A stretch of 7,022 nt of DNA from Sulfitobacter sp. (GTDB lineage Bacteria > Pseudomonadota > Alphaproteobacteria > Rhodobacterales > Rhodobacteraceae), in contig JAPKCR010000105.1 in NCBI GenBank assembly GCA_026421135.1, positions 1-7,022 of the forward strand, given 5' to 3'. The number at the start of each line of letters is the position of its first letter. Within the stretch, counting starts at the first letter, position 1. A program made the translations under genes and the position numbers. The notes under the pieces are model-generated. The model searched no databases. It was given only the letters and a program-made list of their open reading frames with translations, and had not been told where the DNA came from. Below are positions 1 to 5,570 of the stretch, in pieces.

Positions 1-548
1 TTTTTAGCTTCAGCATCGACATGGGTGACCAGAATTGTTGCCACATCATGCGCGGCCCGAAGGGTGATAAACAGGGCCATCATCTCTTCAACCAGTACTG
101 GATCAAGCGACACGAATGGCTCGTCCATTAACAGTAGGTCGGGCTTTACTGCAAAGGCGCGCGCAAGCGAAAGCCGCCGCTGCTGCCCCAAGGAAAGTTG
201 GTTAGGGAAATCCGCTTCGCGCCCCGACAAACTAACTTCGGCTAGGGCTTCTTGCGCCCGACCCGACGAGATCCCTGTTGGAATGGTGACGTTTTCCAAC
301 ACCGTCCGCCACGGCATCAAGGTAGGTTCCTGAAACACCACGGCAACCCGCCCCGCGACCGTGCAGGTACCATCATACCGCTTTTCAAGCCCAGCAATCA
401 CACGCAGCAATGATGTCTTGCCCACACCTGATGGCCCAACCAGCGCTAATGTTTGTGACCGTGGCATGGTCAGGTCCATGCCGCCCAAGATCGACACCTC
501 CCCATAGCGCAGCCCGCGCATGTGCAAGTCTAAAACGGGAGGATTCAA
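1..548 (-). CDS. ABC transporter ATP-binding protein, NitT/TauT (nitrate/sulfonate/taurine) type, partial at the left edge
   Basis: This is the cytoplasmic ATPase of an ABC importer; 182 residues are visible and the C-terminus lies outside the window. Counted from the TTG at 548, the motifs in order are Walker A GPSGVGKT (38-45, Lys44), Q-loop VFQEP (Gln73) followed by the LMPW typical of this subfamily, signature LSLGQ (118-122, canonical LSGGQ), Walker B LLLMDEP (138-144, Glu143), D-loop SLD, and the switch histidine in LVTH (His176). The stretch from Walker A to the Q-loop is a few residues shorter than in SsuB-like proteins. The frame is the same as that of the upstream binding-protein gene and begins only after its stop, so the start must lie downstream of 564. 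The first ATG (519-521) would remove the first beta strand (VLDLHMRGLRYG). TTG at 548 (weak GAGAGA 4 nt upstream) or a rare CTG at 560 (GAGGA 7 nt upstream) fits better. Family assignment is secure; substrate and exact start are not. Confidence 0.88.
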   Translation of the reverse strand, partial: MNPPVLDLHMRGLRYGEVSILGGMDLTMPRSQTLALVGPSGVGKTSLLRVIAGLEKRYDGTCTVAGRVAVVFQEPTLMPWRTVLENVTIPTGISSGRAQEALAEVSLSGREADFPNQLSLGQQRRLSLARAFAVKPDLLLMDEPFVSLDPVLVEEMMALFITLRAAHDVATILVTHVDAEAK

Positions 549-563
549 CGCGTCTCTCAGAAC

Positions 564-1535
564 CTATTCCTCGACTGTCAGGAACACACCATCGGGCAAC
601 GTCGTGGCTTTGCCCAATAACTTTTCACCGCCCAATTCCGCCATCAATTTCAGCATCCGGTCGGCCGCGGCGATATCAATCGGTGCGTCCTCGGGGATGC
701 CGGCACGAAACCCCGCCTTGAGGCCTTCGAACTCCGCATCAGTTTTTGCGTTCATGCGCGGGCGGAGTCTATTCCATTCTGCATCATCCTGCGACAACAG
801 GTCTTTTGCGGCCCGTGTCGCGTTATAAAATCCTCGCAGCAATTCCGGTTCGCTGCGCAGCATTTCACCTTTTACGACATACCCCAGCAAAGGCGTATCA
901 GGGTCCAATCCCAGTGCCCGCGACGCATCCGCGATATCTAACAGCTTGCGCATGCCTACCGCTTCCATTTTGGCCGTAAAGTGCCAGAAATTAATCGCGG
1001 CTGCCGTCTCTCCTGACAGCGCTGATTTGAAGATTAAAGGCGGCGCGCCGAAGACCTGCTCTGTCTCGGCGCGTAGATCCATCCCGAATTGCTGCGCAGC
1101 ATAAGCCTGAAGGATCAGCCAACTTTTATCCAGTGGGCCGCCCGCAATTCCAATTTTTGCCCCCTTTAAATCTGCAACAGTTTGCGCGGTACTGGTCTGC
1201 CCGACCATCACACCGCCCACGGCTTTGGAATAGGGGATGAATACATAGTCTTTGCCCGCAGCACGTTGCCGCGCCACCCAAAGCCAGTCTGACACAATCA
1301 CATCGGCAGTGCCCCCCTGAAAGGCAACCATCGCAGCTGAACCCCCAGCAACACCTTGGACCTGGAGTGAGAGACCATTCGCCACGTCGAACTTGTGATG
1401 TGCGATTGTGTCTAGCTCCCAATTGACGGTGCCGAATTTTAAAACCGCAACGTTCAGCGTTTTGGGTTCGGCCAAGACGACATTGGACAAGAATATGCCA
1501 AGCGCCGCGCCCACCAACGATCTTAAAAATACCAT
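564..1535 (-). CDS. ABC transporter periplasmic substrate-binding protein, NitT/TauT (NMT1/THI5-like) type
   Basis: A 323-residue secreted binding protein that would deliver a small solute to an inner-membrane ABC importer. Residues 1-22 form a signal peptide (short basic N-terminus, hydrophobic core LVGAALGIFL, cleavage after VLA before Glu23). There is no lipobox cysteine, so the mature protein should be soluble. The mature part has the two-lobe pattern of the NMT1/THI5 family: an opening strand (LNVAVLKFGTVNWELD), a glycine-rich GVAGGSAAM loop (61-69), TADVIVSDW (76-84) and the inter-lobe element DLKGAKIGIAGG (122-133). Length is normal for the family. The ATG is preceded by GGGGAG about 6 nt upstream. 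The ATPase gene follows within about 15 nt, so the two are probably cotranscribed. The gene is divergent from the PQQ dehydrogenase and may share regulation with it. Relatives bind sulfonates, nitrate, thiamine precursors and other small molecules; the ligand here cannot be read from sequence. Confidence 0.9.
   Translation of the reverse strand: MVFLRSLVGAALGIFLSNVVLAEPKTLNVAVLKFGTVNWELDTIAHHKFDVANGLSLQVQGVAGGSAAMVAFQGGTADVIVSDWLWVARQRAAGKDYVFIPYSKAVGGVMVGQTSTAQTVADLKGAKIGIAGGPLDKSWLILQAYAAQQFGMDLRAETEQVFGAPPLIFKSALSGETAAAINFWHFTAKMEAVGMRKLLDIADASRALGLDPDTPLLGYVVKGEMLRSEPELLRGFYNATRAAKDLLSQDDAEWNRLRPRMNAKTDAEFEGLKAGFRAGIPEDAPIDIAAADRMLKLMAELGGEKLLGKATTLPDGVFLTVEE
568..572 (-). promoter_or_regulatory. 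Ribosome-binding site overlapping the end of the binding-protein gene
   Basis: GAGGA lies in the last sense codons of the substrate-binding protein gene. It is 7 nt from an in-frame CTG (558-560) and 19 nt from the TTG at 548. It is the best Shine-Dalgarno match near the start of the ATPase gene, and it makes an unusual CTG start possible. Translation of the ATPase may be coupled to termination of the upstream gene. The motif is seen; its use is inferred. Confidence 0.4.
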
Positions 1536-1566
1536 ACTCCGCTCCCCAATATGTCTTGCACGCTAG

Positions 1567-1603
1567 GCCACCAAGGCACCCTTATCACTGCGACCAAGGT
1601 GGC
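1567..1603. repeat. Inverted repeat GCCACC/GGTGGC with embedded ACCAAGG direct repeats, candidate operator
   Basis: GCCACC (1567-1572) and GGTGGC (1598-1603) form a 6-bp inverted repeat. Within the same stretch the heptamer ACCAAGG occurs twice in direct orientation (1570-1576 and 1593-1599), 23 bp apart, close to two helical turns. A third CCAAGG core sits at 1683-1688. The position just upstream of the binding-protein gene would suit a regulator site. The repeats are seen directly; binding by any protein is speculation, and repeats this short can occur by chance. Confidence 0.3.
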
Positions 1604-1613
1604 AGATGCTGCG

Positions 1614-1644
1614 CAATGGATTACCCCATGACTTACGACCATTG
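1614..1644. repeat. Inverted repeat CAATGG-N19-CCATTG, candidate activator site
   Basis: CAATGG (1614-1619) and CCATTG (1639-1644) are perfect 6-bp inverted half-sites with centres 25 bp apart, near the middle of the divergent region and about 120-150 bp upstream of the dehydrogenase ATG. Spacing near two and a half turns and the position upstream of any likely promoter could suit a dimeric activator such as a NarL/FixJ regulator. Function is unproven. Confidence 0.25.
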
Positions 1645-1763
1645 TTCAATACCCCCAAACAAACTTTGCACGAATACTAGCGCCAAGGACCAGTGCGCCC
1701 GTTCGAAGTGCGCGGCCTTTTGGGATACGCCCGCAACAGGGCACTAGGGAGGAGATCAACACT

Positions 1764-3539
1764 ATGAACAGGTTTATCATTGCCGCAACCATCGGCATCA
1801 TGGCGACTGTCGGACTATCGGGGGCACAGGCCGCCGGTGTGACCGAAGACATGCTGGCCAACGATAGCGCATCCACTGGCGACGTTTTGACAAACGGCAT
1901 GGGCCGTCATCTGCAGCGTCATTCCCCGCTGGAATTGCTGAACAAGGAAAACGTCAAGAACTTGCAACCTGCATGGGCCTTTAGCCTTGGTGGGGAAAAG
2001 CAGCGCGGCCAAGAAACCCAGCCCATCGTGCATGATGGCGTGATGTACATCACCGGTTCCTACAGCCGTATGTACGCAATCGACGTTATGACCGGGAAAG
2101 AGCTGTGGCAGTATGATGCCCGCCTGCCCGAAGGCATCTTGCCTTGCTGTGACGTGGTGAACCGCGGTGCTGCCATCTATGGCGATAACGTCTATTTCGG
2201 TACACTTGATGCGCGAATCGTGGCGTTGAACCAAAAAACCGGCGATGTGGTGTGGAACAAGAAGATTGCCGATTACAAAGCGGGCTATTCCTATACGGCC
2301 GCACCGCTGATCGTTGATGGTCTGATTATTACCGGCAACTCGGGTGGTGAATTCGGGATCGTCGGCGAAGTACAGGCACGAAGCGCCGATACCGGCGATA
2401 TTGTCTGGACCCGTCCGGTGATCGAAGGACACATGGGCACGCTGAACGGCGAAGAAAGCACTATGACCGGCGTGTTGAACGCGACATGGCCGGGCGATAT
2501 GTGGAAAACCGGTGGTGGTGCCACATGGTTGGGTGGAACCTATGACGCGGACACCGACACGTTGGTTTTCGGCACAGGTAACCCTGCCCCTTGGAACAGC
2601 CACCTACGCAACGCAGGCACACCGACCGAGGGCAATACTGGCGATAACCTCTATGCTGCATCGCGCATCGGCATTGACCCCGCCACGGGCGAAATCAAAT
2701 GGCACTACCAGACTACTCCGCGCGAAGGCTGGGACTATGACGGCGTAAACGAAGTCGTTGCTTATACCGATCGCAGCGGCAACAAGCGTTACGCCACGGC
2801 CGACCGCAACGGGTTTTTCTATGTTCTGAACCGCGAAGATGGCAAATTCGTCTCTGCTGTTCCATTCGTGAAAGATATCACATGGGCCAGCGGTATTGAT
2901 GAAAACGGCCGCCCGATCTTTATCGAAGAAAACCGCCCAGGTAACCCCGCAGACGCAGCAGATGGCAAGAAAGGCGACGTTGTCTTTTCGTCCCCTGGCT
3001 TCCTTGGCGGCAAAAACTGGATGCCAATGGCACACAGCCCCAAAACAGGTCTGTTCTATGTTCCGTCCAACGAATGGGGCATGGACATCTGGAACGAGCC
3101 GATTTCCTATAAGAAGGGTGCTGCCTATCTTGGGTCCGGCTTTACGATCAAGCCTAACTACGAAGATCACATCGGCAGCCTTAAGGCGATTGACCCCGAC
3201 ACAGGTGAACTGAAATGGGAATTCAAGAACAATGCACCACTTTGGGGCGGTGTTATGACCACGGCTGGCGGTCTTGTCTTTACCGGCACTCCAGAGGGCG
3301 AATTCATCGCGTTTGACGATGAGACAGGTGAGCAGCTCTGGTCTTTCCAAACCGGTTCCGGTGTTATCGGCCAGCCGATCACATGGGAGCAGGACGGCGA
3401 ACAGTACATCACCGTGATCTCTGGTTGGGGCGGCGCTGTTCCACTTTGGGGTGGTGAAGTTGCCAAAAAGGTAAACTACCTGAACCAAGGTGGTCTGCTA
3501 TGGACGTTCCGTCTGCCCAAGCAACTGGCTTCTAACTAA
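1764..3539 (+). CDS. exaF: Periplasmic PQQ-dependent alcohol dehydrogenase, lanthanide-type (ExaF/PedH-like)
   Basis: This quinoprotein oxidises primary alcohols (in the family ethanol, often methanol and aldehydes) in the periplasm, passing electrons from PQQ to a cytochrome c. The 591 residues start with a signal peptide (1-23, AQA cleavage). An eight-bladed propeller follows, with repeated tryptophan-docking motifs such as [18 protein letters not shown] and KTGDVVWN. Active-site features are the vicinal disulfide Cys128-Cys129 (PCCDVVNRG), metal ligands Glu196 (GGEFG) and Asn273 (GNPAPWN), catalytic Asp324, and the PQQ-contacting Arg348 in DRNGFFYVL. Asp326, two residues after the catalytic Asp in WDYDGVNE, is the extra ligand that marks lanthanide-dependent members; calcium enzymes have Ala, Ser or Thr there. 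The GQETQPIV and [16 protein letters not shown] style matches ExaF/PedH/PedE rather than XoxF. There is no CxxCH, so it is not a quinohaemoprotein. A strong ribosome site lies 9 nt before the ATG. The partner cytochrome and pqq genes are not in the window. Confidence 0.93.
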   Translation: MNRFIIAATIGIMATVGLSGAQAAGVTEDMLANDSASTGDVLTNGMGRHLQRHSPLELLNKENVKNLQPAWAFSLGGEKQRGQETQPIVHDGVMYITGSYSRMYAIDVMTGKELWQYDARLPEGILPCCDVVNRGAAIYGDNVYFGTLDARIVALNQKTGDVVWNKKIADYKAGYSYTAAPLIVDGLIITGNSGGEFGIVGEVQARSADTGDIVWTRPVIEGHMGTLNGEESTMTGVLNATWPGDMWKTGGGATWLGGTYDADTDTLVFGTGNPAPWNSHLRNAGTPTEGNTGDNLYAASRIGIDPATGEIKWHYQTTPREGWDYDGVNEVVAYTDRSGNKRYATADRNGFFYVLNREDGKFVSAVPFVKDITWASGIDENGRPIFIEENRPGNPADAADGKKGDVVFSSPGFLGGKNWMPMAHSPKTGLFYVPSNEWGMDIWNEPISYKKGAAYLGSGFTIKPNYEDHIGSLKAIDPDTGELKWEFKNNAPLWGGVMTTAGGLVFTGTPEGEFIAFDDETGEQLWSFQTGSGVIGQPITWEQDGEQYITVISGWGGAVPLWGGEVAKKVNYLNQGGLLWTFRLPKQLASN

Positions 3540-3540
3540 A

Positions 3541-3556
3541 AGTCCTGACAAGGACT
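3541..3556 (+). repeat. Small hairpin directly after the dehydrogenase stop codon
   Basis: AGTCCT and AGGACT form a perfect 6-bp stem around a GACA loop, beginning two bases after the TAA. It has no T-run of its own and lies 5 nt before the main terminator stem. It could protect the 3' end of a highly expressed transcript from exonucleases. The structure is seen; the role is inferred. Confidence 0.5.
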
Positions 3557-3561
3557 GATGA

Positions 3562-3590
3562 CGCGCCTCCGAAAGGGGGCGCGTTTTTTT
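3562..3590 (+). terminator. Rho-independent terminator of the dehydrogenase gene
   Basis: A 9-bp GC-rich stem (CGCGCCTCC with GGGGGCGCG, one T:G wobble), closed by a GAAA tetraloop (3571-3574), is followed at once by seven T residues (3584-3590). This is a textbook intrinsic terminator. It separates the dehydrogenase transcript from the signalling operon downstream. Confidence 0.93.
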
Positions 3591-3614
3591 GTTGTCTCTA
3601 ATACTTTTGGACAG

Positions 3615-3650
3615 GTGACTTGGGGGTCAGGTTCGGCCTAATCTTAAAGC
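3615..3650 (+). promoter_or_regulatory. Possible promoter of the signalling operon, with a TGAC-N6-GTCA dyad
   Basis: Only 60 bases separate the terminator from the response regulator ATG. GTGACT (3615-3620, 4 of 6 matches to the -35 consensus) and TAATCT (3639-3644, 3 of 6 matches to the -10) lie 18 bp apart. Transcription would then begin at about the ATG itself, which would explain why no Shine-Dalgarno is visible. The short dyad TGAC-N6-GTCA (3616-3629) overlaps the -35. All matches are weak, so this is only a candidate. Confidence 0.25.
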
Positions 3651-4352
3651 ATGATGGCACATAAATCAGCAAAACCCGATCAAGCTGCGGGTCGCACGTC
3701 TTACGGTTGGGCTTTGGTCGTTGATGACCACCCGCTATTTTGCGATGCTCTTGAGTTAACCTTGAAATCGGTTGCTGAATTCACCGCCGTCAAAACCGCC
3801 GATTGCCTTGAAAAGGCACTGACATTGCTGCAAGGGGACGAACCGCCGTCGCTTGTTATTCTTGATCTGAACCTGCCCGATGTGAACGGGCTGGACGGGC
3901 TGATCCGGCTGAAACGCCAGACCGAAAAAACACCGGTCATTATCGTATCTTCCATGACGGACAACGCCATCATCAGCGGGGCCATCGTGGCGGGTGCTGC
4001 AGGGTTTGTGCCGAAACACAGCCCGCGGGCCGTGTTTAAAGAGGCGATTGAATGCATCGGGCGCGGCGAAGTCTATGAACCCGCTGGCTATGTCGAAAGC
4101 AGCACCTCGACCCCTCGCGACGAAACCGTCAGCAGGCTGTCGTCGCTGACAAACCAACAAGCCCGCATTCTTGAACTGATCTGCGAAGGCAAATTGAACA
4201 AGCAAATCGCATTTGATCTCACCATTGCAGAAACCACGGTCAAGGCACATGTGACCGCCATTATGCGCAAGCTTGGCGTTCAAAGCAGAACCCAAGCGGT
4301 GCTTGTCGCGCAGGACGCGCGCTTTGCAAGCGTCTTGCCATCTGCAGGGTGA
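3651..4352 (+). CDS. Two-component response regulator, NarL/FixJ (LuxR-type) family
   Basis: A 233-residue DNA-binding response regulator. Receiver domain (about 20-135): acidic pair Asp25-Asp26 in VVDDHPLF, phosphoacceptor Asp72 in VILDLNLPDVNG, Ser100/Ser101 at the switch position and Lys122 in FVPK. After a linker, the C-terminal LuxR-type helix-turn-helix (about 163-222) shows LTNQQARILELICEGKLNKQIA, then the recognition helix region TTVKAHVTAIMRKLGV and the final RTQAVL. The first 18 residues are a non-conserved extension and no clear ribosome site precedes the ATG, so a leaderless message or a later start is possible; ATG at 3654 is also available. The next gene overlaps or closely follows it, and the operon ends in a kinase that is its likely partner. 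Family members next to PQQ alcohol dehydrogenases (ErbR/AgmR, PedR) activate those genes. An equivalent role here is inferred. Confidence 0.93.
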   Translation: MMAHKSAKPDQAAGRTSYGWALVVDDHPLFCDALELTLKSVAEFTAVKTADCLEKALTLLQGDEPPSLVILDLNLPDVNGLDGLIRLKRQTEKTPVIIVSSMTDNAIISGAIVAGAAGFVPKHSPRAVFKEAIECIGRGEVYEPAGYVESSTSTPRDETVSRLSSLTNQQARILELICEGKLNKQIAFDLTIAETTVKAHVTAIMRKLGVQSRTQAVLVAQDARFASVLPSAG

Positions 4353-4371
4353 CCAGAATATCCTTCCCCTC

Positions 4372-4377
4372 GGGGAG
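4372..4377 (+). promoter_or_regulatory. Ribosome-binding site supporting the ATG start of the FIST gene
   Basis: GGGGAG lies 10 nt before the ATG at 4388. The alternative GTG at 4349, which overlaps the regulator's stop as GTGA, has only GCAGG immediately in front of it. The site therefore favours the shorter protein, although a coupled GTG start cannot be excluded. Confidence 0.5.
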
Positions 4378-4387
4378 CGTTTCCAAA

Positions 4388-5566
4388 ATGATAAAGACTG
4401 TTGAGTTAGGGCAACCGGCTGTCACGACCAAATCCGTCGTGCCGGCCATTGTGTTGACCGGTCAGGTATCATGGGACACTCCGTCACCCATTGCCCAGAT
4501 AAAACAAGTGTTCGGTGATGAACCGTTGAGTTTTCTGACGCTGTTTGTGTCGCCCATGGCCGATTTTCCAACCATCGTCGCCGAGGCCAGAACACTTTTT
4601 CCCGACACCGATATCGCTACCTGCACCACCGCAGGTGAAATCAGCGCCGCTGGCTATGACGAAGGGAAGATTATTGCGCTTGGTTTCCCAACTTCGGGCT
4701 TCGCCACGACGTGTTTGTTGGTCGAGAATATCGATAATCTTGACCCCCTTCCCCTGATCGATCGCATCACGCTAGAGCGTGTCAGGTTGCAAGAACTCCA
4801 CCCCGAAATGACCTCTGGATTTGCCTTTCTTCTGGTGGACGGTCTGTCGCGTGCCGAAGACGGGCTCACCGCGACGATCTCCCCTGCCCTGCGGGATATG
4901 CCCTTGTTTGGCGGCTCGGCGGGTGATGGCACGGATTTTGAGCACACGTCCGTCGCTTTAAATGGCAAGGTCGCACAAAATGCGGCTGTTCTGACTCTTG
5001 TCCGCAGCCGCTACCGCACGCAGGTCTTCAGTCTTGACCACCTTGTTCCGTCCGACAACCAAATGGTCGTCACGGCTGCCGATCCGGGCCGCCGCATTGT
5101 CAAAACCATCAACGCCGAGCCAGCGGCGCGTGAATATGCACGCATCGTGGGCAAAGACCCTGAACAACTGGATAGGCTGACCTTTGCCTCGCATCCCGTT
5201 GTTGTCCGTATTGGCGGCACCCACCACGTGCGCGCCATTCAGCAGGTCAACAGCGCAGGTGAGCTGGTGTTTTTCTCAGCCATCGATGAAGGCATGGTGC
5301 TAACAGTTGCCGCCCCGCAAAACATGGTCGAACACTTGCGCAGCAAGATGATGGGTCTTTCCGTTGAAAAAAAGCCAGCGCTTATTCTGGGCTGCGATTG
5401 TATCCTACGCCGCATCGAGGCCGAACAACGTCAAATCACCCGCGATCTGTCAGATGTGATGTCATCCTATAACGTTACTGGGTTTTCGACGTATGGCGAG
5501 CAGATCGGTGCTCTGCATGTGAACCATACGATGACTGGCGTCGCAATCTATGCGGAAGAAGACTAG
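4388..5566 (+). CDS. nosP: FIST-domain sensory protein, NosP-like
   Basis: A cytoplasmic sensor of the FIST family (FIST_N plus FIST_C), 392 residues from the ATG, or 405 from a GTG at 4349 that overlaps the preceding stop. There is no signal peptide or membrane segment. FIST_N (about 45-230) shows the CTTAGEI motif (79-85) and GGSAGDG (175-181). FIST_C (about 245-385) ends in the very typical GFSTYGEQIG (365-374), then HVNHTMTGVAIY. NosP proteins bind haem, sense nitric oxide and modulate a kinase encoded beside them; in P. aeruginosa the pair is NosP (PA1975) and NahK (PA1976). Here a PAS kinase starts 4 nt after the stop, which supports the same role. His279, His280, His377 and His380 are candidate haem ligands; I cannot say which is used. 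Cys336 and Cys338 (GCDC) could be redox-active. FIST membership is certain; NO sensing is inferred. Confidence 0.9.
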   Translation: MIKTVELGQPAVTTKSVVPAIVLTGQVSWDTPSPIAQIKQVFGDEPLSFLTLFVSPMADFPTIVAEARTLFPDTDIATCTTAGEISAAGYDEGKIIALGFPTSGFATTCLLVENIDNLDPLPLIDRITLERVRLQELHPEMTSGFAFLLVDGLSRAEDGLTATISPALRDMPLFGGSAGDGTDFEHTSVALNGKVAQNAAVLTLVRSRYRTQVFSLDHLVPSDNQMVVTAADPGRRIVKTINAEPAAREYARIVGKDPEQLDRLTFASHPVVVRIGGTHHVRAIQQVNSAGELVFFSAIDEGMVLTVAAPQNMVEHLRSKMMGLSVEKKPALILGCDCILRRIEAEQRQITRDLSDVMSSYNVTGFSTYGEQIGALHVNHTMTGVAIYAEED

Positions 5567-5570
5567 CCCC

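Larger units (their letters stand above)
1536..1763. promoter_or_regulatory. Divergent promoter region between the ABC importer genes and the PQQ dehydrogenase gene
   Basis: These 228 bases must carry the promoters of both divergent units. Close to the dehydrogenase start is a strong Shine-Dalgarno, GGAGGAG (1748-1754), 9 nt before the ATG. On the other strand GGGGAG precedes the binding-protein ATG. I found no convincing sigma-70 -35/-10 pair for either direction, which fits promoters that depend on an activator. Several short repeats are present: CCAAGG at 1571, 1594 and 1683; CAATGG/CCATTG at 1614 and 1639; TACCCC at 1622 and 1651; GTGCGC at 1693 and 1709. A small open frame here has no recognisable features and is not called as a gene. 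Confidence 0.6.

Noticed and set aside
520..828. Plus-strand open frames opposite the binding-protein and ATPase genes
   Set aside because: The minus-strand frames have signal peptide, domain motifs and ribosome sites; the plus-strand frames have none.
1643..1671. TTGTTC and TTGCAC 17 bp apart as a -35/-10 pair for the dehydrogenase
   Set aside because: TTGCAC does not resemble a -10 element, and no suitable partner lies 16-18 bp beyond either hexamer.
1556..1747. 63-codon open frame in the divergent intergenic region
   Set aside because: Composition (cysteine-, histidine- and proline-rich), no ribosome site and position over the presumed promoters argue against a gene.
1815..2603. 262-codon open frame antisense to the dehydrogenase gene
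   Set aside because: It lies wholly opposite the well-supported quinoprotein gene, has no recognisable domain and reads as cysteine- and histidine-rich low-sense protein, typical of an antisense shadow in GC-rich coding DNA.
2604..3488. 294-codon open frame antisense to the dehydrogenase gene
   Set aside because: Fully antisense to conserved propeller blades, no motif or ribosome site; together with the previous one it mirrors the codon structure of the real gene.
1764..3539. XoxF or MxaF methanol dehydrogenase
   Set aside because: The N-terminal half and the [18 protein letters not shown] and GNPAPWNSH segments fit the ExaF/PedH/PedE ethanol-type family better, although the DYD motif is shared with XoxF.
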